A DNA stretch of 51,526 nt, taken from NCBI GenBank assembly GCA_902597175.1, contig CACJWN010000008.1:1-51526 (forward strand), written 5' to 3'. Made by a program: the position numbers and the translations under genes. Below are positions 8,543 through 17,214 of the stretch, piece by piece. The notes beneath the pieces are model-generated. The model had not been told where the DNA came from and made no database searches. It saw only the letters and a list, made by a program, of their open reading frames with translations. Source of the DNA: an uncultured Pelagibacteraceae bacterium. Lineage in GTDB: Bacteria; Pseudomonadota; Alphaproteobacteria; Pelagibacterales; Pelagibacteraceae. Within the stretch, counting starts at the first letter, position 1; the number at the start of each line of letters is the position of its first letter.

Positions 8543-9487
8543 ATGGGTGCTTTATTATTTCCAGGTCAAGGATCACAAATTATAGGAATGGGGTCAGAAT
8601 TTTTTAATAATTTTGCAAAAGTAAAAAGAATATTTAAAGAAGCTGACGAAAAATTAAATTTTAATATTTCGAAAATAATTTTAAATGGCCCTGAAGATGA
8701 ATTGCAATTAACTCAAAATACGCAACCAGCTATTCTTACAGTTAGCTATTCAATTTTTAAAATTTTGAAAGAGGAATTTAATTTTGATTTAAAACGAATA
8801 AAATTTTTTGCAGGACATTCTTTAGGAGAATATAGTGCTTTAGTTTGTGCTGGATCACTAAATTTTCATGATGCTCTTTACCTTCTTCATGAACGAGGTA
8901 AAGCAATGCAAGAAGCTGTGCCTTTAGGGGAAGGAGCAATGATAGCTGTCTTAGGAATAAAGATAGATGAAGTAAGGGAATTTATTCAAAAATTTCAAAA
9001 AGATAGACCAGGTGTTTGTGAAATAGCTAACGACAATGCAAATGGTCAAGTTATAATAAGTGGAGACAGCGAAAGTGTCAAAAAATTTCAACTTTTAATG
9101 AAAGAAAAAAAAATAAAAAGCATACCTTTAAAGGTAAGCGCTCCGTTTCATTGCTCATTGATGAAATCCGCTGCTGAGTATATGAGTGAAAAAATAAATA
9201 ATACAAATTTTATTGATCCAAAATTCAATATCGTTAGTAATGTCAAAGCTATGCCAGAAAATGATGCTAAAAATATTAAAAATTTGTTAATTGATCAAAT
9301 TTTTAAAACAGTAAGATGGAGAGAGAGTATTATAAATATTTCTAACAAAGGAGTTACAAATTTTATTGAAATAGGGCCGGGAAAAGTTCTAAATGGAATG
9401 GTAAAAAGGACATTAACTAACGTAAAAAGCTTTTCAATTAATTCGATAGCTGATATTAAAAATCTTATAAATGAATTTAAAAAATAA
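8543..9487 (+). CDS. fabD: malonyl-CoA:ACP transacylase
   Basis: Transfers malonyl from CoA to acyl carrier protein to supply fatty-acid elongation. The product (314 residues from the chosen start) begins MGALLFPGQGSQ, has the nucleophile in GHSLGEYSAL (Ser93) and the catalytic histidine in SAPFHCSLM (His203), and ends with the typical FIEIGPGKVLNGM. I chose the ATG at 8543 because FabD proteins start a few residues before the FPGQGSQ motif; a TTG at 8525 would add six residues. It overlaps fabG by 17 nt, and acpP follows, forming a fab cluster. The perfect TATAAT at 8492-8497 gives a plausible promoter with a leader of about 40 nt. Confidence 0.96.
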   Translation: MGALLFPGQGSQIIGMGSEFFNNFAKVKRIFKEADEKLNFNISKIILNGPEDELQLTQNTQPAILTVSYSIFKILKEEFNFDLKRIKFFAGHSLGEYSALVCAGSLNFHDALYLLHERGKAMQEAVPLGEGAMIAVLGIKIDEVREFIQKFQKDRPGVCEIANDNANGQVIISGDSESVKKFQLLMKEKKIKSIPLKVSAPFHCSLMKSAAEYMSEKINNTNFIDPKFNIVSNVKAMPENDAKNIKNLLIDQIFKTVRWRESIINISNKGVTNFIEIGPGKVLNGMVKRTLTNVKSFSINSIADIKNLINEFKK

Positions 9488-10202
9488 AAAAGTCCTGATC
9501 ACCGGCGCAACTGGGGGGATAGGTAATTGTATTGTAAAAAAATTTGATGAACTTGGAGCAAAAATAGTTGCTTCTGGAACTAACGAAGAAAAATTAAAAA
9601 ATCTTAAGAATAAATTTTCCAATATACACTCAGAAAAATTTAAATTGGATGATCACGATAAAATTGAAGACTTTATTAATCTTGTAGAGAAAAAATTAGG
9701 TGGTTTAGATATATTAATAAATAACGCAGGTATTACACTAGATAATTTATCAATAAGATTGTCAGAAGAGAATTGGAAAAAGGTTATAGATATTAATTTA
9801 ACATCCACTTTTTTAATGTGTAAATCTGCAGTAAAAAAAATGCTTAAACAAAAAAACGGAAAAATAGTAAATATTACTTCAATAGTCGGACACACTGGAA
9901 ATCTTGGTCAAGCTAATTATGCTGCCTCTAAAGCTGGCATCATTGCTTTTTCAAAAAGTTTGGCGATAGAGTATGCAAAAAAAAATATCAATATAAATTG
10001 TGTTTCACCGGGATTTATAAAGACTGAAATGACCGATAAAATTAACGATGACTTCAAAAAAATTCTCTTAAGCAAAATTCCATCTGGAACCCTTGGGACT
10101 GGTGAAGATGTATCTAATTGTGTGGCATTTTTAGCTTCTGATATAGCCAATTATATTAATGGTGAAACAATACATGTTAATGGCGGAATGTATATGGCTT
10201 GA
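9471..10202 (+). CDS. fabG: 3-oxoacyl-ACP reductase
   Basis: NADPH-dependent reductase of the fatty-acid elongation cycle, a short-chain dehydrogenase. The 243-residue product shows the Rossmann glycine motif TGATGGIG (11-18), NNAG (84-87) and the catalytic set Ser137, Tyr150 and Lys154 in NYAASKAG. The C-terminus contains the family-typical NGETIHVNGGMYMA. It overlaps the end of fabD by 17 nt, so reading of the two is probably coupled. The stop codon TGA is embedded in a TTGACA hexamer that probably serves acpP. Confidence 0.97.
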   Translation: MNLKNKKVLITGATGGIGNCIVKKFDELGAKIVASGTNEEKLKNLKNKFSNIHSEKFKLDDHDKIEDFINLVEKKLGGLDILINNAGITLDNLSIRLSEENWKKVIDINLTSTFLMCKSAVKKMLKQKNGKIVNITSIVGHTGNLGQANYAASKAGIIAFSKSLAIEYAKKNININCVSPGFIKTEMTDKINDDFKKILLSKIPSGTLGTGEDVSNCVAFLASDIANYINGETIHVNGGMYMA

Positions 10203-10226
10203 CAATTCTGTTTAATCATCTATTAA
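10199..10226 (+). promoter_or_regulatory. putative acpP promoter
   Basis: A perfect -35 hexamer TTGACA (10199-10204) overlaps the fabG stop codon. It is followed after 16 bp by TATTAA (10221-10226), a four-of-six match to the -10. Transcription would start about 10233, just upstream of a good ribosome-binding site (GAAAGGA at 10241-10247). A private promoter would let acyl carrier protein, normally very abundant, be made in excess over FabD and FabG. Confidence 0.5.
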
Positions 10227-10251
10227 GAAATCATATACACGAAAGGAATTC

Positions 10252-10491
10252 ATGTCAGACGATGTTAAATCAAAAATAAAAAAAATTGTAGCAGATCATT
10301 TAGGTATTGAGGAAGAAAAAGTAACTGACGAGGCAAGTTTTATCGATGATCTTGGAGCTGACAGCTTAGATACAGTTGAGTTAGTTATGGCTTTTGAGGA
10401 AGAATTTGGTTCAGAAATATCTGATAGCGAAGCTGAAAAAATATTGACCGTTGGTGATGCTATTAAGTTTATTGAGAGTAAAACCAGTTAG
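10252..10491 (+). CDS. acpP: acyl carrier protein
   Basis: Small acidic carrier of growing acyl chains. The 79-residue product has the phosphopantetheine attachment motif GADSLD with Ser38, and the surrounding [21 protein letters not shown] is almost canonical. It has one of the clearest ribosome-binding sites in the window (GAAAGGA, 5 nt before the ATG), consistent with high expression. In many alphaproteobacteria fabF and mltG follow; here gmk follows after 17 nt. Confidence 0.98.
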   Translation: MSDDVKSKIKKIVADHLGIEEEKVTDEASFIDDLGADSLDTVELVMAFEEEFGSEISDSEAEKILTVGDAIKFIESKTS

Positions 10492-10508
10492 AAAATAATT
10501 TTCTGTTC

Positions 10509-11105
10509 ATGCAACATGATAAAGAAAATATCATGGTTATTTTATCTTCTCCTTCTGGTGTGGGTAAAACAACTCTAACCAAAAAAATTCAACAAAAATA
10601 CAAAAATTTTAAAATCTCAGTATCGCATACCACAAGAACTCCACGATCAAATGAAGTTGATGGAGTAGATTATCATTTTGTCTCAAAACAGAAATTTCAA
10701 GAATTAATCGATAAGGGAAAATTTTATGAATATGCAAAAATTTTTGAAAATTATTATGGAACGCTAAAAAATATCGTAGATGAAACTATTAAAGAAAATG
10801 ATATTTTATTTGATATAGATTGGCAGGGTACAAAACAGCTTTCTAAATTTAAAAATCTCAATCTAATAAAAATTTATCTTATTACCGATAAAGAAGAATT
10901 AAAGAGCAGGTTAATTAAAAGAAATCAAAATACAGACCAAGAGATAAAGAAAAGATTTGATTCATTTGATGAAGATATAAAACATTGGAACGATTACGAT
11001 TATATAATAATCAATCAAAATCTTGAGAATTGTTTTAGGCAGATTGAAAATATAATTGAAATTAATAAAACTAAATCAACTTTTTCTTTTCAAAAAACTC
11101 AGTAA
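10509..11105 (+). CDS. gmk: guanylate kinase
   Basis: Phosphorylates GMP to GDP. The 198-residue product has the P-loop LSSPSGVGKTTL (12-23), the GMP-binding signature SVSHTTRTPRSNEVDGVDYHFVS and DIDWQGTKQL. Length is typical. The ATG at 10509 leaves eight residues before MVILSSPSG; an internal ATG at 10533 is an alternative. The 3' end overlaps rsmA, on the opposite strand, by 35 nt, the only convergent pair here not joined by a 4-nt overlap. Confidence 0.97.
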   Translation: MQHDKENIMVILSSPSGVGKTTLTKKIQQKYKNFKISVSHTTRTPRSNEVDGVDYHFVSKQKFQELIDKGKFYEYAKIFENYYGTLKNIVDETIKENDILFDIDWQGTKQLSKFKNLNLIKIYLITDKEELKSRLIKRNQNTDQEIKKRFDSFDEDIKHWNDYDYIIINQNLENCFRQIENIIEINKTKSTFSFQKTQ

Positions 11106-11865
11106 TTTTATAGTAAATATCTGGATTTAATTCAGATGGTCTACAGTTGAGCATTAAACCATTGATTTGGCTTATTTCCTTTTTATTTAAAATTTTTTTA
11201 ATATTTTTACTTATCATTTTTCTTCTTTCTGAAAATAGAATATTTGTTACTTTTTCAAGATTATTTATATTTTTAATTTCAAATCTATTTTTTATAATTG
11301 GACGAAAATGTAAAAGAGTTGAAGTAACTTTTGGTTTTGGAATGAAACAATTAGCAGATACATTAAATTTTTTTAATATCTTTAATCTATAATTAGATAT
11401 TATTGATATTCTCCCATAATTAGTTGAGAGATATTCTCCTGTAATTTTATCGGCTAATTCTTTTTGAAACATTAATATAAGATCATTAAATTTAGGGGGC
11501 CAAACATTAAATTTTAAAAATTTTACTAAAATTTGCGAAGAAATATTGTAAGGTAAATTCCCAAATATAATAGTTTCCTCTTTAATTATTTTCTCAACAT
11601 TTAAATTTAAGATATCTTCATTATAAATTTTTAAAAAATTACAATGTGAAAATTTTAGACTCAAGTTTTCAAATAAAGAGTTATCCTTTTCAATTAGCGT
11701 TAGAGATTTTGGATTATTTTTTAAAATTTCTTCAGTCAACGCGCCTTTGCCAGGGCCTATTTCAACAATATTTTTATTTCTAATATCAACAGAGTTGATA
11801 ATCTTTTTTATAATATTTTTGTCAATTAAAAAATTTTGTCCTAATGATTTTTTAGCAAACTTCAT
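11071..11865 (-). CDS. rsmA: 16S rRNA (adenine1518-N6/adenine1519-N6)-dimethyltransferase
   Basis: Dimethylates the two adjacent adenines in the 3' hairpin of 16S rRNA late in 30S assembly (KsgA). The 264-residue product starts MKFAKKSLGQNFLID, has the SAM-binding motif VEIGPGKGALT (34-44) and the catalytic motif NLPYNIS (103-109), and ends with the helical C-terminal domain containing LFSERRKMISKNIKKI. Its ATG lies 14 nt inside the end of pdxA. The rsmA-pdxA-surA-lptD order matches the usual proteobacterial cluster, transcribed from the lptF end. Confidence 0.97.
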   Translation of the reverse strand: MKFAKKSLGQNFLIDKNIIKKIINSVDIRNKNIVEIGPGKGALTEEILKNNPKSLTLIEKDNSLFENLSLKFSHCNFLKIYNEDILNLNVEKIIKEETIIFGNLPYNISSQILVKFLKFNVWPPKFNDLILMFQKELADKITGEYLSTNYGRISIISNYRLKILKKFNVSANCFIPKPKVTSTLLHFRPIIKNRFEIKNINNLEKVTNILFSERRKMISKNIKKILNKKEISQINGLMLNCRPSELNPDIYYKITEFFEKKKLI

Positions 11866-12823
11866 TTTTAAAACTATTTAAAAAATTTATGCTATTCAGT
11901 AAACTAAAGTAATTTGCTTTATTTTTACCAATTAAACCAATTGCTGTACCATGATCAGGAGAGGCTCTAAAATATTTAAGACCTAAAGTAATATTAATAG
12001 CATTAAATTTAAATATGGTCTTAAATGGTGTAAGTACTTGATCATGATACATTCCTACAATAACGTCATAATCTTCCCAATTCATAAAAATAGTATCAGC
12101 AACCAAAGGCCCAAAAGCATTTATTTTAAGTTTTTTTAATTTTAATATCGCAGGAATAATTTTCTTTTTTTCCTCAGAATACTTTCTTAGCTCTCCATTA
12201 TGTGGATTTAATCCTAAAATCCCTATTTTTGGTTTTTTTTTGAAATTTTGTAAATACCATGAATTTATTTTAACTACTTTATTAACTATTAAAGGAATAT
12301 TAATTTTTTTTGAAACATCTTTAAGATCTATATGAGTTGTAACTGGAGAAACAGCTAATTTCTTATTATAGATAAGCATAACTTCTGAGTCTTTTCTAAT
12401 ATTACATTTATTTGCTAAAAATTCGGTAACTCCAATTTTATCTTTTTTTAAAAGATTTTTATTGATAGGACAATTTACAATACCTATTGAATTATTATTT
12501 AAAGCTAATTTATGAGCATAATTTAGACAATTAATTATAAATTTTGAAGAATTTTTTTTGTTTACCTTAAACGGATTTTTGAAAGCAACATCAACATTAA
12601 GAACTTTTAAACTATTACCTTTAATTTTTTGATTAAAATCGTTTATAGAGACAACCTTCATGGGATATTTTAACTTTTTAAATTGCTGAATTAAAAGTCG
12701 GGTATTTGAAATAACAAAAATTCTCTTCTTCAAAGAATTTTTCAATTTTTTCCAAGATTTATAAATAATTTCAGAGTTAATACTGTTTGGGTCTCCGCTA
12801 ACTAAGATAATTTTATTTTTCAT
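11852..12823 (-). CDS. pdxA: 4-hydroxythreonine-4-phosphate dehydrogenase
   Basis: NAD-dependent dehydrogenase of the DXP-dependent pyridoxal phosphate pathway. The 323-residue product has the metal-binding histidines in VTTHIDLKDV, GMYHDQVLTPFK and RASPDHGTAIGL, plus GILGLNPHNGE, all diagnostic of PdxA. Length is normal. One oddity: the N-terminal GDPAGIGPE motif found in most family members reads GDPNSINSE here, so the glycine-rich part of that loop has diverged. It is embedded between surA-like and rsmA with 4-nt and 14-nt overlaps. Confidence 0.94.
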   Translation of the reverse strand: MKNKIILVSGDPNSINSEIIYKSWKKLKNSLKKRIFVISNTRLLIQQFKKLKYPMKVVSINDFNQKIKGNSLKVLNVDVAFKNPFKVNKKNSSKFIINCLNYAHKLALNNNSIGIVNCPINKNLLKKDKIGVTEFLANKCNIRKDSEVMLIYNKKLAVSPVTTHIDLKDVSKKINIPLIVNKVVKINSWYLQNFKKKPKIGILGLNPHNGELRKYSEEKKKIIPAILKLKKLKINAFGPLVADTIFMNWEDYDVIVGMYHDQVLTPFKTIFKFNAINITLGLKYFRASPDHGTAIGLIGKNKANYFSLLNSINFLNSFKNEVC

Positions 12824-13743
12824 TTATATTCTATTAGTACTGAGTTCCTTAGTTTTGATAAGTGACTCTTAGAATAGAGATTAAACATTTCATTTTTTTT
12901 TTGATCAATTATTCTTTTCCTAAGTTCATTTATATTTACATTTTCTATTTTAGATGTTCTTACATCAACTAGTTTCAAAAAAAGAATACTATTTGGTCTA
13001 ATAATTGGTTGTGAGATTTGGCCACTATTCAATTTTTTTAAAATTTCAAATATTTCTTTTGATAAAGATTTTGAGCTAATCCAACCCAAATTACCTTTAT
13101 TTTTAGATGAGGATGAAGAACTATATTTTAAAGCCGATGTCTCAAAACCTTCGTCTTTAATCTTGTTTTTTATATCTAAAACTATCTGATCGATATTACT
13201 ATTCTCGTCAGTCATTATTTCAATTTCTGAAATGTTATACTCTTGAAAACTCTTTTCATATTCAATAATTTTTTTTAGGTCTTCATTTACAGAATTTTCA
13301 TTTATTTCAATTTTTCCTTTATAAAAAATATAAATAAAATTTTGCCATCTATTTTGAATTTCTATCTCTTCCAAAAAAAGACTGTAATCTAAATTATTGT
13401 TTTTAAATTTCTTTTCTAGAGCCAAAATATCATTCCCAGATATCGAATTTAAATATGAATTTACCTGACTAATGTTTTTCTCAATTTCATATTTTTTAAG
13501 TTCAATAATTTTTAATTTATTTTCAATAAGCGACTCAAGTGCTCGTTTTTTCAAATTATTTATATTTTCTTGGGTTATTTGATCTCCTGCCAAAACTAAA
13601 GAAGTGAGTATTTTATTTTTTACTTCATAATTTGTAATTATTTCATTTTCTACTTTTAAAACAATTTTATTTGTGATTGCATTTGCTTGAGCTAACAAAA
13701 AAATAAAATAAAAAAATATAATTTTACAGATTTTTATTTTCAT
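12820..13743 (-). CDS. surA: SurA-like periplasmic chaperone / peptidyl-prolyl isomerase
   Basis: Periplasmic chaperone for outer-membrane proteins. The 307-residue product has a signal peptide (cleavage near ANA-ITN at about 22), an N-terminal SurA-type helical domain with ALESLIENKLKIIELKK, and one parvulin domain at about 165-260 ending GNLGWISSKSLSKEIFEILKKLNSGQISQPI. E. coli SurA has two parvulin domains; a single one is usual in alphaproteobacteria. It sits immediately downstream of lptD, its known client, with a 4-nt overlap, which supports the assignment despite low sequence conservation. Confidence 0.85.
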   Translation of the reverse strand: MKIKICKIIFFYFIFLLAQANAITNKIVLKVENEIITNYEVKNKILTSLVLAGDQITQENINNLKKRALESLIENKLKIIELKKYEIEKNISQVNSYLNSISGNDILALEKKFKNNNLDYSLFLEEIEIQNRWQNFIYIFYKGKIEINENSVNEDLKKIIEYEKSFQEYNISEIEIMTDENSNIDQIVLDIKNKIKDEGFETSALKYSSSSSSKNKGNLGWISSKSLSKEIFEILKKLNSGQISQPIIRPNSILFLKLVDVRTSKIENVNINELRKRIIDQKKNEMFNLYSKSHLSKLRNSVLIEYK

Positions 13744-16136
13744 TTACTAAAAGTTGGTGAGTTTATACTTCCAAAAGGCGTAAGAGTAATTTTGAACATA
13801 AGTGAATTTTCAGGTTCTAGTTCAGAGTCGTTATAAAACTCTCTCCTGTAAACCAATCCAGCTCTTAAACAATCATTTATATATTCATAGCTCAAATTAT
13901 AAAATTCAGATGAGTCTGTAATTAAATTCCTTTTCGTTTCAAAAGAAAACATACCTTTATCTTTATTTTTTACATTTATTTTAGTACTAAAATAATCTTG
14001 ATTTCCAATATGCTTCTTTTCTTGTAAATAATTAAAATCAAAGTCAATTGGACCAAAATTCAAATTAGTCCCGAATTCATTAAAATTTAAATCTTGATAA
14101 TTTTGATCCAAAGCGAATTCATAATTAAGACTAAAATTATTACTTAGCTTTATATTTGCAGAGCCTACAAGATCTGAAGCTTTCTCATTAAGACTTGATT
14201 TATCTGGCATCTTATTATTCTCAGCTTCTTTGACCACTTGTGCCAAAGAAAAATCAAATTCCTTGTCATTTGAAGTAGTTTTATAATCAAATCCTAAAGT
14301 TCCACTCAAACCAGTTTCAAAGTTGTTTATATTATTAAGTCTGTTTAAATCGAAAGCAGAACTAGGCGTTAATCTCGATCCAGAATCTTCATTTCTCATA
14401 CTACCAGGTGCATATCTTAAAAGTAATTTTGGTGTGAGTAAATGTTCTGTATTTCCCTCCTTTTTTTGCATAATTATTTTTGAAAAAAGTCCTAACGCAC
14501 CGAACAATTCACTTGTAGTATCTTCTTTATACTCATCAACATTCTTAACTTCATAATTAATGTTTCTCAAGTTACCTAAAATTCTTGTATTTAAACCACT
14601 TTCTAAAAAAATATCTTTCGACGACCAATCAAAATTATTTACTACAAAATTTTTAAGTTTATTTGTATCATACAAATGAGTAGAAATATTTGTCTGTAAA
14701 TCTAAATTACCAAATTTGTCATTATTAAATAAATTTTTATCGAAAGTAATTTCGGGCAGAATATATTCATACTTATCCTCGTAACTTTCTTTAAGAGTTT
14801 CAAATACACTTGCATTTAGACCTAAAAATAAGTCATCTTTTTCATGAGTAAAATTTATATGACTTTCTAAAGTATCTTTATTATAGTCTACCAAATTAGA
14901 TTTTATTTTGTACAATTTAAGATATTTATCATTTGATACATCTTGAATTGATAAACTTAATCTATTCTTTGAGCCATCATCTCCTGAGAATTTTTTAACA
15001 AATTTTGAGAATAAATGAGATTTCTCACCAGCTTTTTTTGTTGAGCTTGTTTTTTTGTAACCTTCAGTGTACCCAAAATCAGCAAGAAAGTTTGAATTCA
15101 TGAATGCTTGATGGTATTCACCAAGTACTAATGGATTTTCATCTACAAAAAACTTACTTGTAAAAGTAAAATTTTTATCTTTACCCAAATCAAAAAAATA
15201 CGGCAAAGAGACCCCTGTTCCTAAATTTTTGGTATCACTAATCGTAGGAGGTAAAAAACCAGATCTTCTTTCTACTGTTGGATCGGGATGTGAAAGTTTT
15301 GGAATATAAAAAATTGGTATATCATAAACTTTTATTAATGCGTTATCATAATAAATAGTCTTCTTGATATTATCATGTAACATCTTAGATGCTTGGATTG
15401 TCCAAGGAGGACATTTGTTATATTCCCTATAATCACAAATAGTAAAAATACTTTTATTGAATACACTTTTTTTCGTCGTAAGTCTTACAGCATTCGCGAA
15501 TACTCGTGGTTTATTCTTGGGATTAACTTTGATACTTTCTTCATTTAAGAAAGCCTGGATATCTGTCCCCAAAATCTCTTTTTTTTTGGTATCAATATAA
15601 ATTTGTGAAAATTCATAACTATTCTTAAGTTTGTCTAAAATTGTTACTGAACCAACAGATTTAAATATATTATTTTTTACCTGATAATTAAAGTTTCGTA
15701 ATTCAATATAATTTCCCTCTGGGTCATTTATAGAGGTAGCCTCATTTGAACTAATAGTTTTTCTCTTATTGTCGATGACTATATCTTTGCCCTTAACAAT
15801 ATATTTTTCTGAAGTAATAATATTGGTTGGACCGAAAGTCTTGAAAATTTCTTTATTTTCATTGAACTCTGCATTTTCAGCAGTAATTGTATTATCATCA
15901 TTATCTTTGGCTATGATATTATTTTTTAAAATCAGCAACCCTGTTTTCTTGTTATATTTTAAATATTGACTTTTTATAATCTTATTTTTGGTTTTAATTA
16001 CAACATCGTTTTCAAATACTGTAGTTACTTTATCTTTATCTAATGTAATATTTTTTGCTTGAATCTGAATATTCTCAGCAAATGCATTAGAAAAAAATAA
16101 GAAAATGAATAGACAGATAAAATTTTTACTTTTCAT
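13740..16136 (-). CDS. lptD: LPS-assembly protein LptD
   Basis: Outer-membrane beta-barrel that places lipopolysaccharide in the outer leaflet. The 798-residue product has a signal peptide cleaved near NAFA-ENI (about 21), an OstA/LptA-like jelly-roll domain (about 22-165) and a C-terminal barrel containing ERRSGFLPPTISDTKNLG and many alternating polar/aromatic strands. Cysteines occur in FTICDYREYNKCPPW and in NDCLRAGLVYRRE near the C-terminus, the positions expected for the inter-domain disulfides of the family. It lies in one operon with lptF and lptG, which encode the inner-membrane half of the same machine, and with surA. Confidence 0.95.
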   Translation of the reverse strand: MKSKNFICLFIFLFFSNAFAENIQIQAKNITLDKDKVTTVFENDVVIKTKNKIIKSQYLKYNKKTGLLILKNNIIAKDNDDNTITAENAEFNENKEIFKTFGPTNIITSEKYIVKGKDIVIDNKRKTISSNEATSINDPEGNYIELRNFNYQVKNNIFKSVGSVTILDKLKNSYEFSQIYIDTKKKEILGTDIQAFLNEESIKVNPKNKPRVFANAVRLTTKKSVFNKSIFTICDYREYNKCPPWTIQASKMLHDNIKKTIYYDNALIKVYDIPIFYIPKLSHPDPTVERRSGFLPPTISDTKNLGTGVSLPYFFDLGKDKNFTFTSKFFVDENPLVLGEYHQAFMNSNFLADFGYTEGYKKTSSTKKAGEKSHLFSKFVKKFSGDDGSKNRLSLSIQDVSNDKYLKLYKIKSNLVDYNKDTLESHINFTHEKDDLFLGLNASVFETLKESYEDKYEYILPEITFDKNLFNNDKFGNLDLQTNISTHLYDTNKLKNFVVNNFDWSSKDIFLESGLNTRILGNLRNINYEVKNVDEYKEDTTSELFGALGLFSKIIMQKKEGNTEHLLTPKLLLRYAPGSMRNEDSGSRLTPSSAFDLNRLNNINNFETGLSGTLGFDYKTTSNDKEFDFSLAQVVKEAENNKMPDKSSLNEKASDLVGSANIKLSNNFSLNYEFALDQNYQDLNFNEFGTNLNFGPIDFDFNYLQEKKHIGNQDYFSTKINVKNKDKGMFSFETKRNLITDSSEFYNLSYEYINDCLRAGLVYRREFYNDSELEPENSLMFKITLTPFGSINSPTFSK

Positions 16137-17214
16137 TTATTTGCAAAACCCCAATGAATGTAAATAAACTCAATGCAATAATAGGAGCCCAGATTGATAA
16201 GGCTAAAGGAATTCTATCTGTTTGACCCAAAGCAATAGATAGATCTTTAAAATAATAAACCATTACGCTTATAATTAGGCCTAAAACTACGAACTTTAAA
16301 TTGTCAGATTTTTTCAATGTGTTCATAGTTAAAATTGATGCAATAGATGTCATTAAAAACAGAAAGAATGGCAGAGTAAGCATAGTGTGCAAGCTTTGAC
16401 TCAAAAACCTTTCATTATAGCCATTATTTAAAAGTTTTCTGTAATCTATAATCAACTCCATAAAGGACATTGTATCAGAATTATTAAATAAGCTTGTTAT
16501 TTTTTCGTAATTATAAATTGACTCGATATCGAACGTGTTTACTTTTGATTTTTTGAATATTCCACCCTCTAATTCAAAAATGATTACATTTTTAAGACTC
16601 CAGTTATTTGTATCAATAGCGACTTCCTTAGCAAAAATTTTCTCATATAAATTATATTTATTATCAAAATGAAAAATAGTAACATCTATAAGTTTAAACT
16701 TTTCAGTTTTACTTGCGGTTATTACTCGATCACCGTTTTTTAAATTTTCCTTAATCCATAAGCCATTATTATTAAAAGTTACTAAATGATCAATATCTCG
16801 GGCATACTGGGCTTTAGTTTTTTCATAATATTTTACCATTGAAGAGGTAATTGGATTTGCAACAACTAGTACAAACCATCCTAAAATAAACGATGTAAAT
16901 GCAAGTATAAAAAAGATTTTTATATTAGAATAGCCATAAACCTTTAAAGTAAGAAGGTCTTTGTTATTTCTGATTTTAATCATAAACCACATACTTGATA
17001 CGAATATTACAAAAGGTAAAAACTTTAAGACCAAACTAGGTACAAAAATACTTGTGAGCATCAACGGTGTTAAAAAACTTACATCATTATTCTTGAAAAA
17101 TTCTACTTCCTCAAACAAATTTAAAATCATTCCAAAACTATAAGCAATTAATACACACAGAAAAAATGTTTTAAAAAAATTTTTAAGTAGATAATTAAAT
17201 ATTAAATTATTCAT
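16126..17214 (-). CDS. lptG: LPS export ABC transporter permease LptG
   Basis: Inner-membrane permease of the LptB2FG transporter that extracts lipopolysaccharide. The 362-residue product has three N-terminal helices (roughly 13-34, 48-78 and 96-121), a periplasmic jelly-roll domain, and three C-terminal helices from about 275. Family signatures include WFMIKIRNNKDLLTLKVYG and, near the C-terminus, VYYFKDLSIALGQTDRIPLALSIWAP. It starts with a 4-nt overlap to lptF and overlaps lptD by 11 nt, so the three genes are probably read as a unit. The ATPase gene lptB is not in the window. Confidence 0.93.
   Translation of the reverse strand: MNNLIFNYLLKNFFKTFFLCVLIAYSFGMILNLFEEVEFFKNNDVSFLTPLMLTSIFVPSLVLKFLPFVIFVSSMWFMIKIRNNKDLLTLKVYGYSNIKIFFILAFTSFILGWFVLVVANPITSSMVKYYEKTKAQYARDIDHLVTFNNNGLWIKENLKNGDRVITASKTEKFKLIDVTIFHFDNKYNLYEKIFAKEVAIDTNNWSLKNVIIFELEGGIFKKSKVNTFDIESIYNYEKITSLFNNSDTMSFMELIIDYRKLLNNGYNERFLSQSLHTMLTLPFFLFLMTSIASILTMNTLKKSDNLKFVVLGLIISVMVYYFKDLSIALGQTDRIPLALSIWAPIIALSLFTFIGVLQINEK

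Noticed and set aside
14323-14556. A 77-codon frame antisense to lptD
   Set aside because: It falls in the LptD barrel region and has no conserved features; shadow of the real gene.
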